A DNA stretch of 64,000 bases from Deltaproteobacteria bacterium (lineage in GTDB: Bacteria > Myxococcota_A > Polyangia > JAAYKL01): NCBI GenBank assembly GCA_028713995.1, contig JAQTNF010000005.1:16106-80105 (forward strand), in the 5' to 3' direction. The notes beneath the pieces were generated by a model. It searched no databases and was not told the origin of the DNA. It saw only the letters and a list, made by a program, of their open reading frames with translations. A program made the position numbers and the translations under genes. Shown here piece after piece: positions 40,621-49,265 of the stretch; the stretch's first letter is position 1, and each line of letters starts with the position of its first letter.

Positions 40621-43383
40621 TCAGGAGAACACGCCCGGCTTGGGAATCACCGAGTCGCTGTTGCCGGCGAGGGCCGCGATACGCGAGGCCACGTCCGCGA
40701 AACCCGGCTCGCGGCCCTGGATCTTGGCGAAGCAGACGAGCGCCTCGTCGGTCCTTCCCATGAGCTCGTAGGTTCGTCCCAGCTCGTAGAGCAGCCCCAT
40801 GTGCTCCTGGCGCCGCGCCCCCTTGATCGCCAGGCCCGCCTTGAGCGTGTCGATCGCCTCGCCGAAACGCTCGAGCCCCACGTAACAGATGCCGATCATC
40901 TGCTTGCACAAGGCCGCTCGCGACGGGTCGGCGGCCGCGCTCTCGAACTCGCGGATGGCGTCCTCGTAGAGGCCCATCTCCTTGTATGCGATGCCGAGAT
41001 CGTAGTGCGTGGAGTAGTCGGAGGCCGCCACCTGCTTGTCGATGTTGACCTTGATCTTGGAGGGAAGGGTTTCGATGTCGGCGGAGGAACCCTCCGGCTC
41101 CTCGGGGGAAGGCTCGACCGGCGACTCCGCGGGCTGCGGGGCCGTCGTCTTAGGCGCCGACTCGAGCTCCTCCAGCCTGACCACGGCGGCCATCACCCGC
41201 GGATCGGTCGGGTGCTTGGCCGACAGATCATCGATTGCGGTCCTGGCCTCGTCGTACAGACGCTCGCTCAGGAAGAACTCGATCTCGTCGAGTTCGGACT
41301 GAATGTCCGGGAGATCGGCGCCCGCGTCCTTGGGCTTGGCCGGCGCGGGCACCGGGACGCTCTTGCGCTTGGCCGCGCGCTCCTCGGGCGGCGTCCAGGG
41401 CTTCGGCGTCACGGACGGGAGCCGGTCCCGAGGCGGCGCCACAACGTTGCGCGGCTGCGGGAGAGACACACGCCCGCTCGTCCGTCGCGAAGGCTCCGCG
41501 ACCTCCGCCGTGCGCAAGGATGGACCGAGCACGCTCGGCCATGACGGGAACGAGGATGCCGTGGGACTGGACGGCGGCGCGGACATGGTCGCGGGCCTGG
41601 GCAAGCGTGCCGTGGACGTCGCCGACCCAAGCGCAGCCGGAAAGCTCGACCGTTCGTTCTGAGGGCGCGGGCTCTCGAACGTGTCTCCCGCTGGAAGCGA
41701 GGCCGGTCCCAAGACCTCCAGCTCCGGCAGATTCTCCCCGTCCGGCTCCTCGCCGAAGAGATCCCCGCCGGCCGCCGAATCCGACGCCGTGTTCTCGTCG
41801 AGCTCCGGTTCCAGCGAGGCGAGCCCGCCGTCCTCAACGTCAATCCCCGCGTCCTCGAGATCATCCTCGGTGAACGTGCGTTCGGGCGCTACGTAGGGAA
41901 TGTCGTCGATGGTCGGCTCGTAGTCGGCCGGTACCGAGCCCGCAACCCGGCCGAGATCCCGACCGTCGCCGGGTTCGGACTCCGTGGCCGGCTCGGGCTG
42001 CGCCCGGCCAGGCGCTGCGGCGGTGCCCGCCCGTGCGATCTCGTCCGGCAGCACGCCGCCGAGGTCGAGGATCGCCTTGCGCGCCCGGGCGTTCGACGGA
42101 TCGAGGCGCAGCACCTCGTGCAGGTAGTAGACCGACCCCTCGGGCTGCTGCTCCCGGAACAGCTCCGCAAGGAAGAAGAGCTCCTCGAGCGCCGCGCCCA
42201 TGTTGCCCATCTCGACGAGCACGTCCTTGAGCTTCTCCCGCACGTCGATGTTGTACGGATCGAACTCGAAAACCTTCTTGAGGTGGTCGGCGGCCCGTTC
42301 CTTGAGGCCGTACTTGAGCAGCACCTCGGCCTCGGAAATGATCTTGGCCGCGCGCTCTTCGAAGTCCCCGTCGACCGCCGCCGGTTCGTTGTCCACGGCC
42401 TGTTCGAACGCCCCGGCCAGCGCCCCGGTCGGCGACGGAAGACCGCCCGGATCCGAACCCCAGCCCGCGCCGCTCTTGCCCGCCGCCTGCCCGCCGCTGA
42501 GCTGCTTCATGGCCGTCCGGTTGTGCGGGTCGAGCTCCAGGATGAGCCCCAGGATGCGGCGCTTCTCGTCATCGCGGCCCTGCTCGCCCAGGATCGTGGC
42601 CATCTCCTTGTAGACCGAGATGGCCTTCTCGGGCTGTGCGAGGCCGCGGAACGCGCTGGCCAGCATCTCGAGCACAAGAAGATCCCGCGGCTGCTTGACG
42701 AAACACGTCTGCAGCTTGGCGAGCGCGCGTTTGTACTGGGTGCGCTCCAGGTAGAGTTGTGCGAGCTCCCGCGCCAGATCGATGCGCTCCGCGTCGTGGT
42801 AGAGCAGGCGCTCGCCGACCTTGATGTAGTCCTCGATCCTCCCTTGCGCCTTGAGCTGATCCGCGGCACCCGCGAAATGCAGGGCCGCCTCCCGCACCTG
42901 CCCCTCCTTGGACAGGTGCTCCGCGATGCGCAGCCGCGTGGCGATGTTCTGGGGGTCGAGGTCGGCCATGCGCGCGAGCACCTCGAGCATGCGATTGCTC
43001 ATGTCCATGCGCTGGAACATGTCCGCGAGCTGCTCGAGCTGGATGAGGGCCTCGGAGGTCAGGCCGAGCCTCACGTAGGAATCGGCCAGGCACTGGTGGA
43101 TGTCGAGGAGCGTGGGGTCGATCTTGAGGACCTGCTTGTAGACCGCCACGGCCTTGAGGTGGAAGCCGTTCTTCGTGTACTGCTCGGCGACCTTGAGGTA
43201 CGTCTCGGTGGCCTCCTTGCGCGCGCCCATGCGCGTGTAGAGATCGCCGATCTTGAGGCAGGTACGGATATCGTTCGGCTCGACCTTGAGGAGCTTCTGG
43301 TACTCCTGGATCGCCTTCTCGAACTGGCCCTTTGCCACGAACTTCTGGGCCGCTCCGACGATCTTTTCCTTGCTGGTGGTCAC
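40621..43383 (-). CDS. Large TPR-repeat protein
   Basis: The protein is 920 aa with no signal peptide. The N-terminal 300 residues are a series of TPR helix pairs (GQFEKAIQEYQKLLKVEPND, HLKAVAVYKQVLKIDPTLLD, EKAISVYKEMATILGEQGRD). A second block lies at about residues 345-445. Residues about 450-690 are acidic and Pro/Ser-rich, probably disordered. The C-terminus (about 690-920) again has TPRs (IEFFLSERLYDEARTAIDDL, HYDLGIAYKEMGLYEDAIRE). This two-block layout is common in large cytoplasmic TPR scaffolds of myxobacteria. The partner is unknown. The ATG lacks a strong Shine-Dalgarno sequence. It is followed by the propeller lipoprotein gene. Confidence 0.88.
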   Translation of the reverse strand: MTTSKEKIVGAAQKFVAKGQFEKAIQEYQKLLKVEPNDIRTCLKIGDLYTRMGARKEATETYLKVAEQYTKNGFHLKAVAVYKQVLKIDPTLLDIHQCLADSYVRLGLTSEALIQLEQLADMFQRMDMSNRMLEVLARMADLDPQNIATRLRIAEHLSKEGQVREAALHFAGAADQLKAQGRIEDYIKVGERLLYHDAERIDLARELAQLYLERTQYKRALAKLQTCFVKQPRDLLVLEMLASAFRGLAQPEKAISVYKEMATILGEQGRDDEKRRILGLILELDPHNRTAMKQLSGGQAAGKSGAGWGSDPGGLPSPTGALAGAFEQAVDNEPAAVDGDFEERAAKIISEAEVLLKYGLKERAADHLKKVFEFDPYNIDVREKLKDVLVEMGNMGAALEELFFLAELFREQQPEGSVYYLHEVLRLDPSNARARKAILDLGGVLPDEIARAGTAAAPGRAQPEPATESEPGDGRDLGRVAGSVPADYEPTIDDIPYVAPERTFTEDDLEDAGIDVEDGGLASLEPELDENTASDSAAGGDLFGEEPDGENLPELEVLGPASLPAGDTFESPRPQNERSSFPAALGSATSTARLPRPATMSAPPSSPTASSFPSWPSVLGPSLRTAEVAEPSRRTSGRVSLPQPRNVVAPPRDRLPSVTPKPWTPPEERAAKRKSVPVPAPAKPKDAGADLPDIQSELDEIEFFLSERLYDEARTAIDDLSAKHPTDPRVMAAVVRLEELESAPKTTAPQPAESPVEPSPEEPEGSSADIETLPSKIKVNIDKQVAASDYSTHYDLGIAYKEMGLYEDAIREFESAAADPSRAALCKQMIGICYVGLERFGEAIDTLKAGLAIKGARRQEHMGLLYELGRTYELMGRTDEALVCFAKIQGREPGFADVASRIAALAGNSDSVIPKPGVFS

Positions 43384-43496
43384 AGCCTAGATATCCGTCG
43401 TTCCCGGGATCGCGGGAGGTCGCGTTTTTTGCCGTCTTGTCGCCATGTTGCGCGCGGCCTCCTCGCTGGCAGCCGCCGGCTGCGGCACGGTCATAT

Positions 43497-43525
43497 ACAT
43501 TACGAGCCGTCCCGGAAGACGTCAA
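43497..43525 (-). promoter_or_regulatory. Promoter of the TPR/propeller operon
   Basis: TTGACG (43520-43525), 17-bp spacer, TAATGT (43497-43502). Predicted start near 43490 with a leader of about 107 nt. Confidence 0.55.
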
Positions 43526-43558
43526 GCAACGATGAAATCGCTGAACGGATGCGATATG

Positions 43559-43915
43559 TCAGGCGAGCTCGATGCTGAGCTGTGGCGCCAGGATCCGGAG
43601 CGCGTACCGGGCCTTGCCCAGGTTGCCCTGCGGGGAGAGGGCCAGGATCATGAAGTAGTCGTGGTTCACGATCCGCAGGATCGCGGTGACCTGGTCGGTG
43701 CGGACAGTGACCTCCTCGGTATCGCCCACCGCGAGGAGCTCGGACGCCTTGCGCACCTCCTTGAGCACGACCGAAAGCTCCATGCCCATGGTCTCGATGT
43801 CGAGGCCGTCCTCTCCGGGATAGGACTCGAGGGGGATCCCGTCGAAGCCCATGATGATCGCGGCGCGTCCCCCCGGGATGTCACGCACGGTGCTTTCGAG
43901 CTTGCTGGCGAACAT
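43559..43915 (-). CDS. Roadblock/LC7-domain protein (MglB-like)
   Basis: The protein is 118 aa. The single Roadblock/LC7 domain is clear from LESTVRDIPGGRAAIIMGFD, the ELSVVLKEVRKASEL helix and VTVRTDQVTAILRIVNHDYF. In myxobacteria such proteins include MglB, the GAP-like partner of the polarity GTPase MglA. No MglA-type GTPase gene is next to it, so this is a family assignment only. ATG 43915 follows GAGGAGGATCC. It has a promoter of its own, overlapping the end of the aminotransferase gene. Confidence 0.88.
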   Translation of the reverse strand: MFASKLESTVRDIPGGRAAIIMGFDGIPLESYPGEDGLDIETMGMELSVVLKEVRKASELLAVGDTEEVTVRTDQVTAILRIVNHDYFMILALSPQGNLGKARYALRILAPQLSIELA

Positions 43916-43948
43916 GGATCCTCCTCGAGGTTCTCGACCGGTCCCGAA

Positions 43949-43978
43949 ACTGTAAGGCGTGACGCGCGCCCGCGTCAA
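43949..43978 (-). promoter_or_regulatory. Promoter of the Roadblock gene
   Basis: TTGACG (43973-43978), 18-bp spacer, TACAGT (43949-43954). It overlaps the last codons of the upstream aminotransferase gene. Predicted start near 43942. Confidence 0.4.
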
Positions 43979-44841
43979 GTGGCGCGGCGGGTCAATTCCT
44001 CGAACCACTTGGAGATGCGGCGCGTCACGGGCCCGGGATCGCCCCCGCCCACGGGCAGGCCGTTGACTCGCACGACGGACACCACCTCCTTGAGCGTGCC
44101 GGTCAGGAACACCTCGTCCGCGCGGTAGAGATCCTCGGGCAGGAGATCGACCTCCTCCACCTCGAGGCCGCGCTCGCGGGCCACGCGCATGATGAGGCCG
44201 CGCGTCACGCCCTCCAGGATCCCCACGGACAAGGGGGGCGTGAGCAGGCGCCCTTTGCTCACGGTGAACACGTTGCTCGTCGTGGCCTCGGTCACGCGCC
44301 CCCGGTAGTCGAGCATGATGGCGTCGTCGTCGCCGGCCGCGCGCGCCTCGGCCATGGCGAGCACGTTGTTCAGGTAGTTGCCGGTCTTCACCCCCGGATC
44401 GAGGGCGTTCTTGAGGTTGCGCCGCACCTCCACCACGCGCACGGCGATGCCGTTCCCGCTCGTCCACGCGACAGGGAGCGTGAGCTCCTTTGCGATGATC
44501 ACCATGCGTGGCGCATCGGCGAACGCCGGATCGAGGCCGATCTCGCCCGCGCCGCGCGTGACCACGATGCGCACGTACGTCTCCGCGTTGCCGGCCGCGG
44601 ACACGGTGCGATCGATCTCCTCGCGCAGCCCCTCGCGCCCGAAGGGGAGGACGAGACCCACGGCACGCGCCGAGCGCCACAGCCGGTCGAGGTGCTCTCC
44701 GACCGCGAAGAGCCCGCCCGAATAGGTGCGCAGGACCTCGTAGATCGAGTCGCCGTAAAGAAACCCGCGGTCGAGGACCGGGATGCACGCGGCGTTCCGG
44801 TCGGTGACGATCCTTCCGTCGATGTTCGCGGCGAAGCCCAT
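43975..44841 (-). CDS. Class IV PLP aminotransferase
   Basis: The protein is 288 aa. It belongs to fold-type IV PLP enzymes: branched-chain aminotransferase, D-amino-acid aminotransferase or aminodeoxychorismate lyase. Visible family blocks are VLDRGFLYGDSIYEVLRTYS, the PLP Lys near residue 152 in DPGVKTGNYLNNVLAMAEA, the phosphate-binding VTEATTSNVFTV and PLSVGILEGVTRGLIM. The subgroup cannot be fixed by eye. The Dat/IlvE-like length favours an amino-acid transaminase. It follows the BY-kinase gene by 38 nt on the same strand. Confidence 0.9.
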   Translation of the reverse strand: MGFAANIDGRIVTDRNAACIPVLDRGFLYGDSIYEVLRTYSGGLFAVGEHLDRLWRSARAVGLVLPFGREGLREEIDRTVSAAGNAETYVRIVVTRGAGEIGLDPAFADAPRMVIIAKELTLPVAWTSGNGIAVRVVEVRRNLKNALDPGVKTGNYLNNVLAMAEARAAGDDDAIMLDYRGRVTEATTSNVFTVSKGRLLTPPLSVGILEGVTRGLIMRVARERGLEVEEVDLLPEDLYRADEVFLTGTLKEVVSVVRVNGLPVGGGDPGPVTRRISKWFEELTRRAT

Positions 44842-44879
44842 TGCCCTTTCATCCTCCGTCCCGACCGGTCGCGATTGTT

Positions 44880-47267
44880 TCACGAGCTCTGTGTGTCGCT
44901 GGTCTTCGCGCCGTAGTAGGAGCCCCGGTAATAGTGGTAGTAGCCGCCGCGCCGGGTCGCGACCCCATTGACCACGAGCCCCTTGACCTGGTTCATGCGG
45001 CCGAGCGTGCCGAGCGCGAGCTTCAGGCTCACGCGGCGACACCGCCTGGGGCGCACCACGAAGAGCACCATGTCCGAGAGCCGCGACGCCACGAGCGAGT
45101 CGGCCACGAGCAGCGGCGGCGTGTCGAGCAGCACGTAGTCGTACGCGGCGCGCCACGAGGCCATGAGCTCCGCCAGGCGGGCCGAGGCCAAGAGCCGCTG
45201 CGACTCCGGCGGCTCGTTGCCCGCCGGCACCACGTCCACGCCGAACTCCGGGGAGCCTGTCGGCGTGAGCCCGGCGCGGCCCACGAGGTGGTCGGAGATG
45301 CCGGGCGAGCGGTGCAGTCCCCACTGCCGGTGCTGGACCGGGCGGCGAAGGTCGAGATCGACCACGAGCACGCGGTGCCCTGCCTTGACGAGGGCCACGG
45401 CCAGGTTGGCGAGGACCGTGGACTTGCCCTCGGACGCCTCGGCGGACGTGATCTGGATGACCCGGATGGGCTCGTCGCCCACCTGTGCGAATTCCACGTT
45501 GGTGCGGATGGTGCGGAAGGCCTCGGCGCCCGGCCCCTTGGGCGCCCCCCAGATGTGATCCGGCGTCGCATCCTTGCCGCGCTCGAGCCCCGCGAGCTTG
45601 AGATCCGGGACGACGCCGTAGACGGGCAGCGCCGACAGGGACTTGGCCTCCTCTTCGTCGCGCACGGTCGGGTCGAGGGCGCGGCGCGCGAAGGCGAGCC
45701 CCACGCCGAGCAGGATGCCGGTGAGGGCCGCGAGCACGAGCGTGTTGGCGCGGATGGGCTTGGCGCGCCGTATGGGCGTGAACCCGCCGTCGATGACGCG
45801 CTTGTCCGTGGTGGTCGACGCCTTGAGGATGCGCGCCTCCTCGAGCTTGGTCATGAGGAACGTGTACAGTTGATGGTTGACCTCCATGTTGCGCGTGATC
45901 ATGGCCATCTTGCGTTCCTTGTCGGGGAACGTGAGCAGCCGGTCCTGGATCTCTCCCTGGCTGCGGTCCATGACCCGGCGCTGCTCGACGATGCGATCGC
46001 GCGCGGCCTTGACCAACCCGAGGACCTGCTCCCGAAGCCTGCGCACCTCTTCCGTCAGGCGCACCACCTCGGGGTGGGTCTCGGTCATGTCCGCAAGCAG
46101 CGCCTCCCGCTTCATCTCCAACTCGTTCAGCTTGCCGACGACGTCACCGAGGAGCATGTCCTCGAACAGGAAGTTGCCCGTCAGCGCGGGCGACCTGTTC
46201 CCCTTCGATGCGCGGGTGATCTCGCCCGCAACCATGCCCAGCATCTCCTCCTGGATCCCGATCTTCTTGTATTCCAGGTCGAGCTTGGCGCTGTTGGCGA
46301 TCATCTCCTTGGCCTGGTCGGGCAGGAGCACCGCGCCCTCGGTCTCCACGAACGCCTGCAGATCCTTTTCCGAGCCCTCGAGCGCCTTGCGGATGGATTC
46401 GAGCTGGCCCTCGATGAAGATCACGGATCTGTCGGCGGTCATCGTGCGCCACTCGAGGGCGAACGCCATGTACGCCTTCATCACGGCGTTGACGAGATCG
46501 CGGGACGTGGCCCGGTCCGCGTCCTCGAACGTGATGCGCACGAGCCCGGTGTCCGTGCGGCTGCCGCCCACGTTCTCGACGGACAGGCTCTCGGCCAGGT
46601 CCTCGATGGCGAGCGCGTCGGGCACCAGGTTCGCCGTAATCGCGGCGCCCGGCTTGAGGCCGGCGGCGTCCGCGAGTAAGAAGGTCACCCCCCCGTTCTC
46701 GTATGTCCCCTTGGGGGCCACGCGCCGGGCACGACCTTCTCCGTCGAGGCGCACCGACAGCGAGCCGTCCGCCCCTCTTTTGAATTCCGCCTCGATCGGC
46801 GTGGAAACCGTGTCCGCGATCTTGAGCCCCCTGATCGCCCGGCGCAGGGCCTTCACCTCGGACGGCACGGGCGACGCGCCCCGCAGGGTGATGAACAGGT
46901 CGAGCGTGACGGGCGGGATCGGCCTTACGATGTTGAGGCCCAAGGACCGCATGGCCTCGCCCACGATGCGCCGGCTGCGCAGGATCTCCACCTCGGTCTC
47001 CACCGACGACGGCCTCTCGATGCCGGCCATCTTGAACATCATGGCCGAGTCGCCCTCGGGCGCGGAAACCTGGATCACGCCCGACGCCCTGTACTTGGGA
47101 ACGGCCACGAGCAGGTAGGCCGCGGCCGCGGCCATGACCACGCCGAAGACGAGCGCGACGGTCCTCCACTCGTCGAGGAGGATGACGAGGTACTCGCCGA
47201 GGGACGTCTCCTCGGAAGGAGGACCATGAAGCGGCGCGGCCGGACCGAGATCGCGCGGATCCGTCAT
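44880..47267 (-). CDS. Polysaccharide co-polymerase/BY-kinase (Wzc-like)
   Basis: The protein is 795 aa. The N-terminal Wzz domain has a first membrane helix (about residues 38-58, VALVFGVVMAAAAAYLLVAV), a long periplasmic coiled coil (about 280-500) and a second helix near residue 510 (TLVLAALTGILLGVGLAFAR). The cytoplasmic tyrosine-kinase domain has Walker A ASEGKSTVLANLAVAL near residue 612, Walker A' VLVVDLDLRRP and Walker B YDYVLLDTPP. It ends in a Tyr cluster (GGYYHYYRGSYYG, six Tyr) that is the site of cyclic autophosphorylation. It controls chain length and export of an extracellular polysaccharide. It overlaps the wza-like gene by 4 nt. Confidence 0.93.
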   Translation of the reverse strand: MTDPRDLGPAAPLHGPPSEETSLGEYLVILLDEWRTVALVFGVVMAAAAAYLLVAVPKYRASGVIQVSAPEGDSAMMFKMAGIERPSSVETEVEILRSRRIVGEAMRSLGLNIVRPIPPVTLDLFITLRGASPVPSEVKALRRAIRGLKIADTVSTPIEAEFKRGADGSLSVRLDGEGRARRVAPKGTYENGGVTFLLADAAGLKPGAAITANLVPDALAIEDLAESLSVENVGGSRTDTGLVRITFEDADRATSRDLVNAVMKAYMAFALEWRTMTADRSVIFIEGQLESIRKALEGSEKDLQAFVETEGAVLLPDQAKEMIANSAKLDLEYKKIGIQEEMLGMVAGEITRASKGNRSPALTGNFLFEDMLLGDVVGKLNELEMKREALLADMTETHPEVVRLTEEVRRLREQVLGLVKAARDRIVEQRRVMDRSQGEIQDRLLTFPDKERKMAMITRNMEVNHQLYTFLMTKLEEARILKASTTTDKRVIDGGFTPIRRAKPIRANTLVLAALTGILLGVGLAFARRALDPTVRDEEEAKSLSALPVYGVVPDLKLAGLERGKDATPDHIWGAPKGPGAEAFRTIRTNVEFAQVGDEPIRVIQITSAEASEGKSTVLANLAVALVKAGHRVLVVDLDLRRPVQHRQWGLHRSPGISDHLVGRAGLTPTGSPEFGVDVVPAGNEPPESQRLLASARLAELMASWRAAYDYVLLDTPPLLVADSLVASRLSDMVLFVVRPRRCRRVSLKLALGTLGRMNQVKGLVVNGVATRRGGYYHYYRGSYYGAKTSDTQSS

Positions 47268-48331
47268 GGCGCGGCCACGCGCTGGTAGATGCTCCCGGCC
47301 GTGTCCGCGCCGATGAGGAAGGGCAGGATCTGCTGCATGTAGCGGCTCATCACGGTCAGGTTGGTGGGCTGCACGATGAGCCTATCGCCGGGCTCGAGGA
47401 AGATGCGATCCCCGTCGCGCAGCACCGTGTCGTAGTCGAGCGTGTAGACCGTGGGCTCCTGCCACGAGCCGCGGATGAGCTTGATGCTGTCGTCGTCGGC
47501 CTCGGCCGGCAGGATGCCGCCCGCCTGGGCGAGCGCCTCGGCGAGGGGCAGCCGCTGGCTCTTGATGGGCACCGCGCCCGGGTGCGGGACCTCGCCGAGC
47601 ACGTATACGGTCTGGTCGCTCGCGGGCGGCACGTACACGAGATCGCCGCCGCGCATGTAGACGTTGCGGCTCGTGTCGCCGCGCACCACGAGATCCTCGA
47701 GGTCGATGGGCAGGACGCCCTTGCCGCGCACCACGTAGGCCCGCGCCAGGTTGCCGGTCTCGAGCACGCCGCCCGCCATGCCGATGCCCTCGAGCAGGGT
47801 CGTGCTCCCGTTCACAGGGAACGCGCCGGGCTTGTCCACCTGGCCGAGCACGAAGAACTTCTGCGACTCGTACTTGAGCACGTCCACCGTGAGCTGGGGA
47901 TCCTTGATGTAGCCCGAAAGGGCCGCGGTGAAGACCTTCTGGAACTCCTCGACCGTGTAGCCGGCCGCCTTCACGGCGCCGACCACGGGCACGTAGATGT
48001 TGCCGTCCTTCTTGACGATCGTGCCCACGATGCCGCGGTTGAAGTCGCGGGCCGACGACACCTCGTCGTGGCCGACGACGCTGATGTTGAGCACGTCGTT
48101 CCTGCCGATGCGGTACTCGTCGACCTGCGGCTCGAGCGCGGTGGCGACCTGCTCCACGGCCAGCGCCCGGCTCGCGAGCGGCACGACCTCCTTGCCGTCC
48201 CGCGGCGAAAGGAGATCCTTCACGTCGCCCTCGCGCTCGCCCTGCCCCGCCGCGCCGCAACCCGCCGCGATCGCGCCGACCACGAAAACGGCCGCGCACG
48301 GGCCGGTCCGTTGGGTGTGGAACCGTCTCAT
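47264..48331 (-). CDS. Outer-membrane polysaccharide export protein (Wza-like)
   Basis: The protein is 355 aa. The signal peptide ends in VGAIAAGC (lipobox). A Poly_export domain follows (YRIGRNDVLNISVVGHDEVS, KKDGNIYVPVVGAVKAAGYT). Two SLBB domains come next (KFFVLGQVDKPGAFPVNGST, TVYVLGEVPHPGAVPIKSQR). The C-terminus includes GDRLIVQPTN and a final hydrophobic stretch that could form the amphipathic helical outer-membrane pore. It should form the export channel with the BY-kinase encoded next. ATG 48331 has no Shine-Dalgarno sequence and lies six bases after the -10 box. Confidence 0.93.
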   Translation of the reverse strand: MRRFHTQRTGPCAAVFVVGAIAAGCGAAGQGEREGDVKDLLSPRDGKEVVPLASRALAVEQVATALEPQVDEYRIGRNDVLNISVVGHDEVSSARDFNRGIVGTIVKKDGNIYVPVVGAVKAAGYTVEEFQKVFTAALSGYIKDPQLTVDVLKYESQKFFVLGQVDKPGAFPVNGSTTLLEGIGMAGGVLETGNLARAYVVRGKGVLPIDLEDLVVRGDTSRNVYMRGGDLVYVPPASDQTVYVLGEVPHPGAVPIKSQRLPLAEALAQAGGILPAEADDDSIKLIRGSWQEPTVYTLDYDTVLRDGDRIFLEPGDRLIVQPTNLTVMSRYMQQILPFLIGADTAGSIYQRVAAP

Positions 48332-48337
48332 GGACGT

Positions 48338-48367
48338 AGATTAGGCGTTTTGGCGGCCATGTTTCAA
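48338..48367 (-). promoter_or_regulatory. Promoter of the wza/BY-kinase operon
   Basis: TTGAAA (48362-48367), 18-bp spacer, TAATCT (48338-48343). Predicted start at 48331, the A of the wza-like ATG, so a leaderless mRNA is predicted. Confidence 0.55.
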
Positions 48368-48392
48368 CAAGTTGGCCAAAGACGAGGAAGGG

Positions 48393-49259
48393 TCAAATCC
48401 GGAAGTACACGCCCGCCTGGCCCATGAGCATGGGCTCGCTGATCATGGAGCGCTTGAGCTCGAGCATGGGCACCTCGCCGCACAGCATGTTTGTGGACAT
48501 GCGCGCGCCGAGCTCGAGGCCCACGCGATGCGTCAGATCGATCCGGTAGGACACGGCGCCCAGCACGTTGAGGGTGGAGTGATCCACGCCGTGGCGGGGC
48601 CGCTCGCGGATGGCGTCGATGAGCGTGACCTCGAGCACGACCGCCTGGCCGTCGGCGGGCATGACCGACGCGCGCAGGCCGACCCCGAGCGCGCCCTGCG
48701 TGTCGTCGTAGACGCGGAACACGCGGCCGAGCAGGTGACCTTCGAGGCGCAGGCGTGAGAAAGGTTCGAGGCGCAGCCATGTGCCGAGCTCGCCGCCGTG
48801 GTCGCGGATGCCTCCCAGGGCCACGGACATCTGAGAGCCGTCGTCGCGCTCCACCCACTGATGCTCGGCGCGGTGCCCCAGGTACGCGGCCTCCACCGCA
48901 AGACGCCGCGTCGCGAGCCAGCGCGCGCCCGCCTCGGAACCGAGCGTGAGGATGGTGAGGTTCCCCCACCACATGCCGGCAATGGTATGCCGGCCGAACA
49001 GCCCGAAGGAACGCCACGGCGCGAAGCTCCACGTGAGCGAGCCCTCGAGCACGCCCGTGTCGCCCGAAGCGAGTCCCGACACCTCGGGCACGTACACTCC
49101 CGAGGCGAAGGCCGCCACGGACAGATCGCGCGGTCCGGGGAGGGACGCGCCGGAGCGCTCGGGTGGATTCGGCCAATCCGCGCGCGCCGTCCCCGCGACG
49201 AGGAGCAGGCCCGCGGCGAGCGTGAGCGAAAGGCCGTTGCTGTGGGCGCGACGCTCCAC
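48393..49259 (-). CDS. Exported outer-membrane beta-barrel protein
   Basis: The protein is 288 aa. The signal peptide is LSLTLAAGLLLVAGTARA. The remainder alternates short strands with turns (GVLEGSLTWSFAPWRSFGLF, RLRLEGHLLGRVFRVYDDTQ, HRVGLELGARMSTNMLCGEV) and ends in GQAGVYFRI, with a near-terminal Phe and a hydrophobic end that suits an outer-membrane barrel. It starts with GTG 49259, 6 nt after the bioD stop, so it is the last gene of the biotin-containing operon. A link to biotin uptake or to the polysaccharide operon immediately downstream is speculative. Confidence 0.75.
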   Translation of the reverse strand: MERRAHSNGLSLTLAAGLLLVAGTARADWPNPPERSGASLPGPRDLSVAAFASGVYVPEVSGLASGDTGVLEGSLTWSFAPWRSFGLFGRHTIAGMWWGNLTILTLGSEAGARWLATRRLAVEAAYLGHRAEHQWVERDDGSQMSVALGGIRDHGGELGTWLRLEPFSRLRLEGHLLGRVFRVYDDTQGALGVGLRASVMPADGQAVVLEVTLIDAIRERPRHGVDHSTLNVLGAVSYRIDLTHRVGLELGARMSTNMLCGEVPMLELKRSMISEPMLMGQAGVYFRI

Positions 49260-49265
49260 GCCGGG

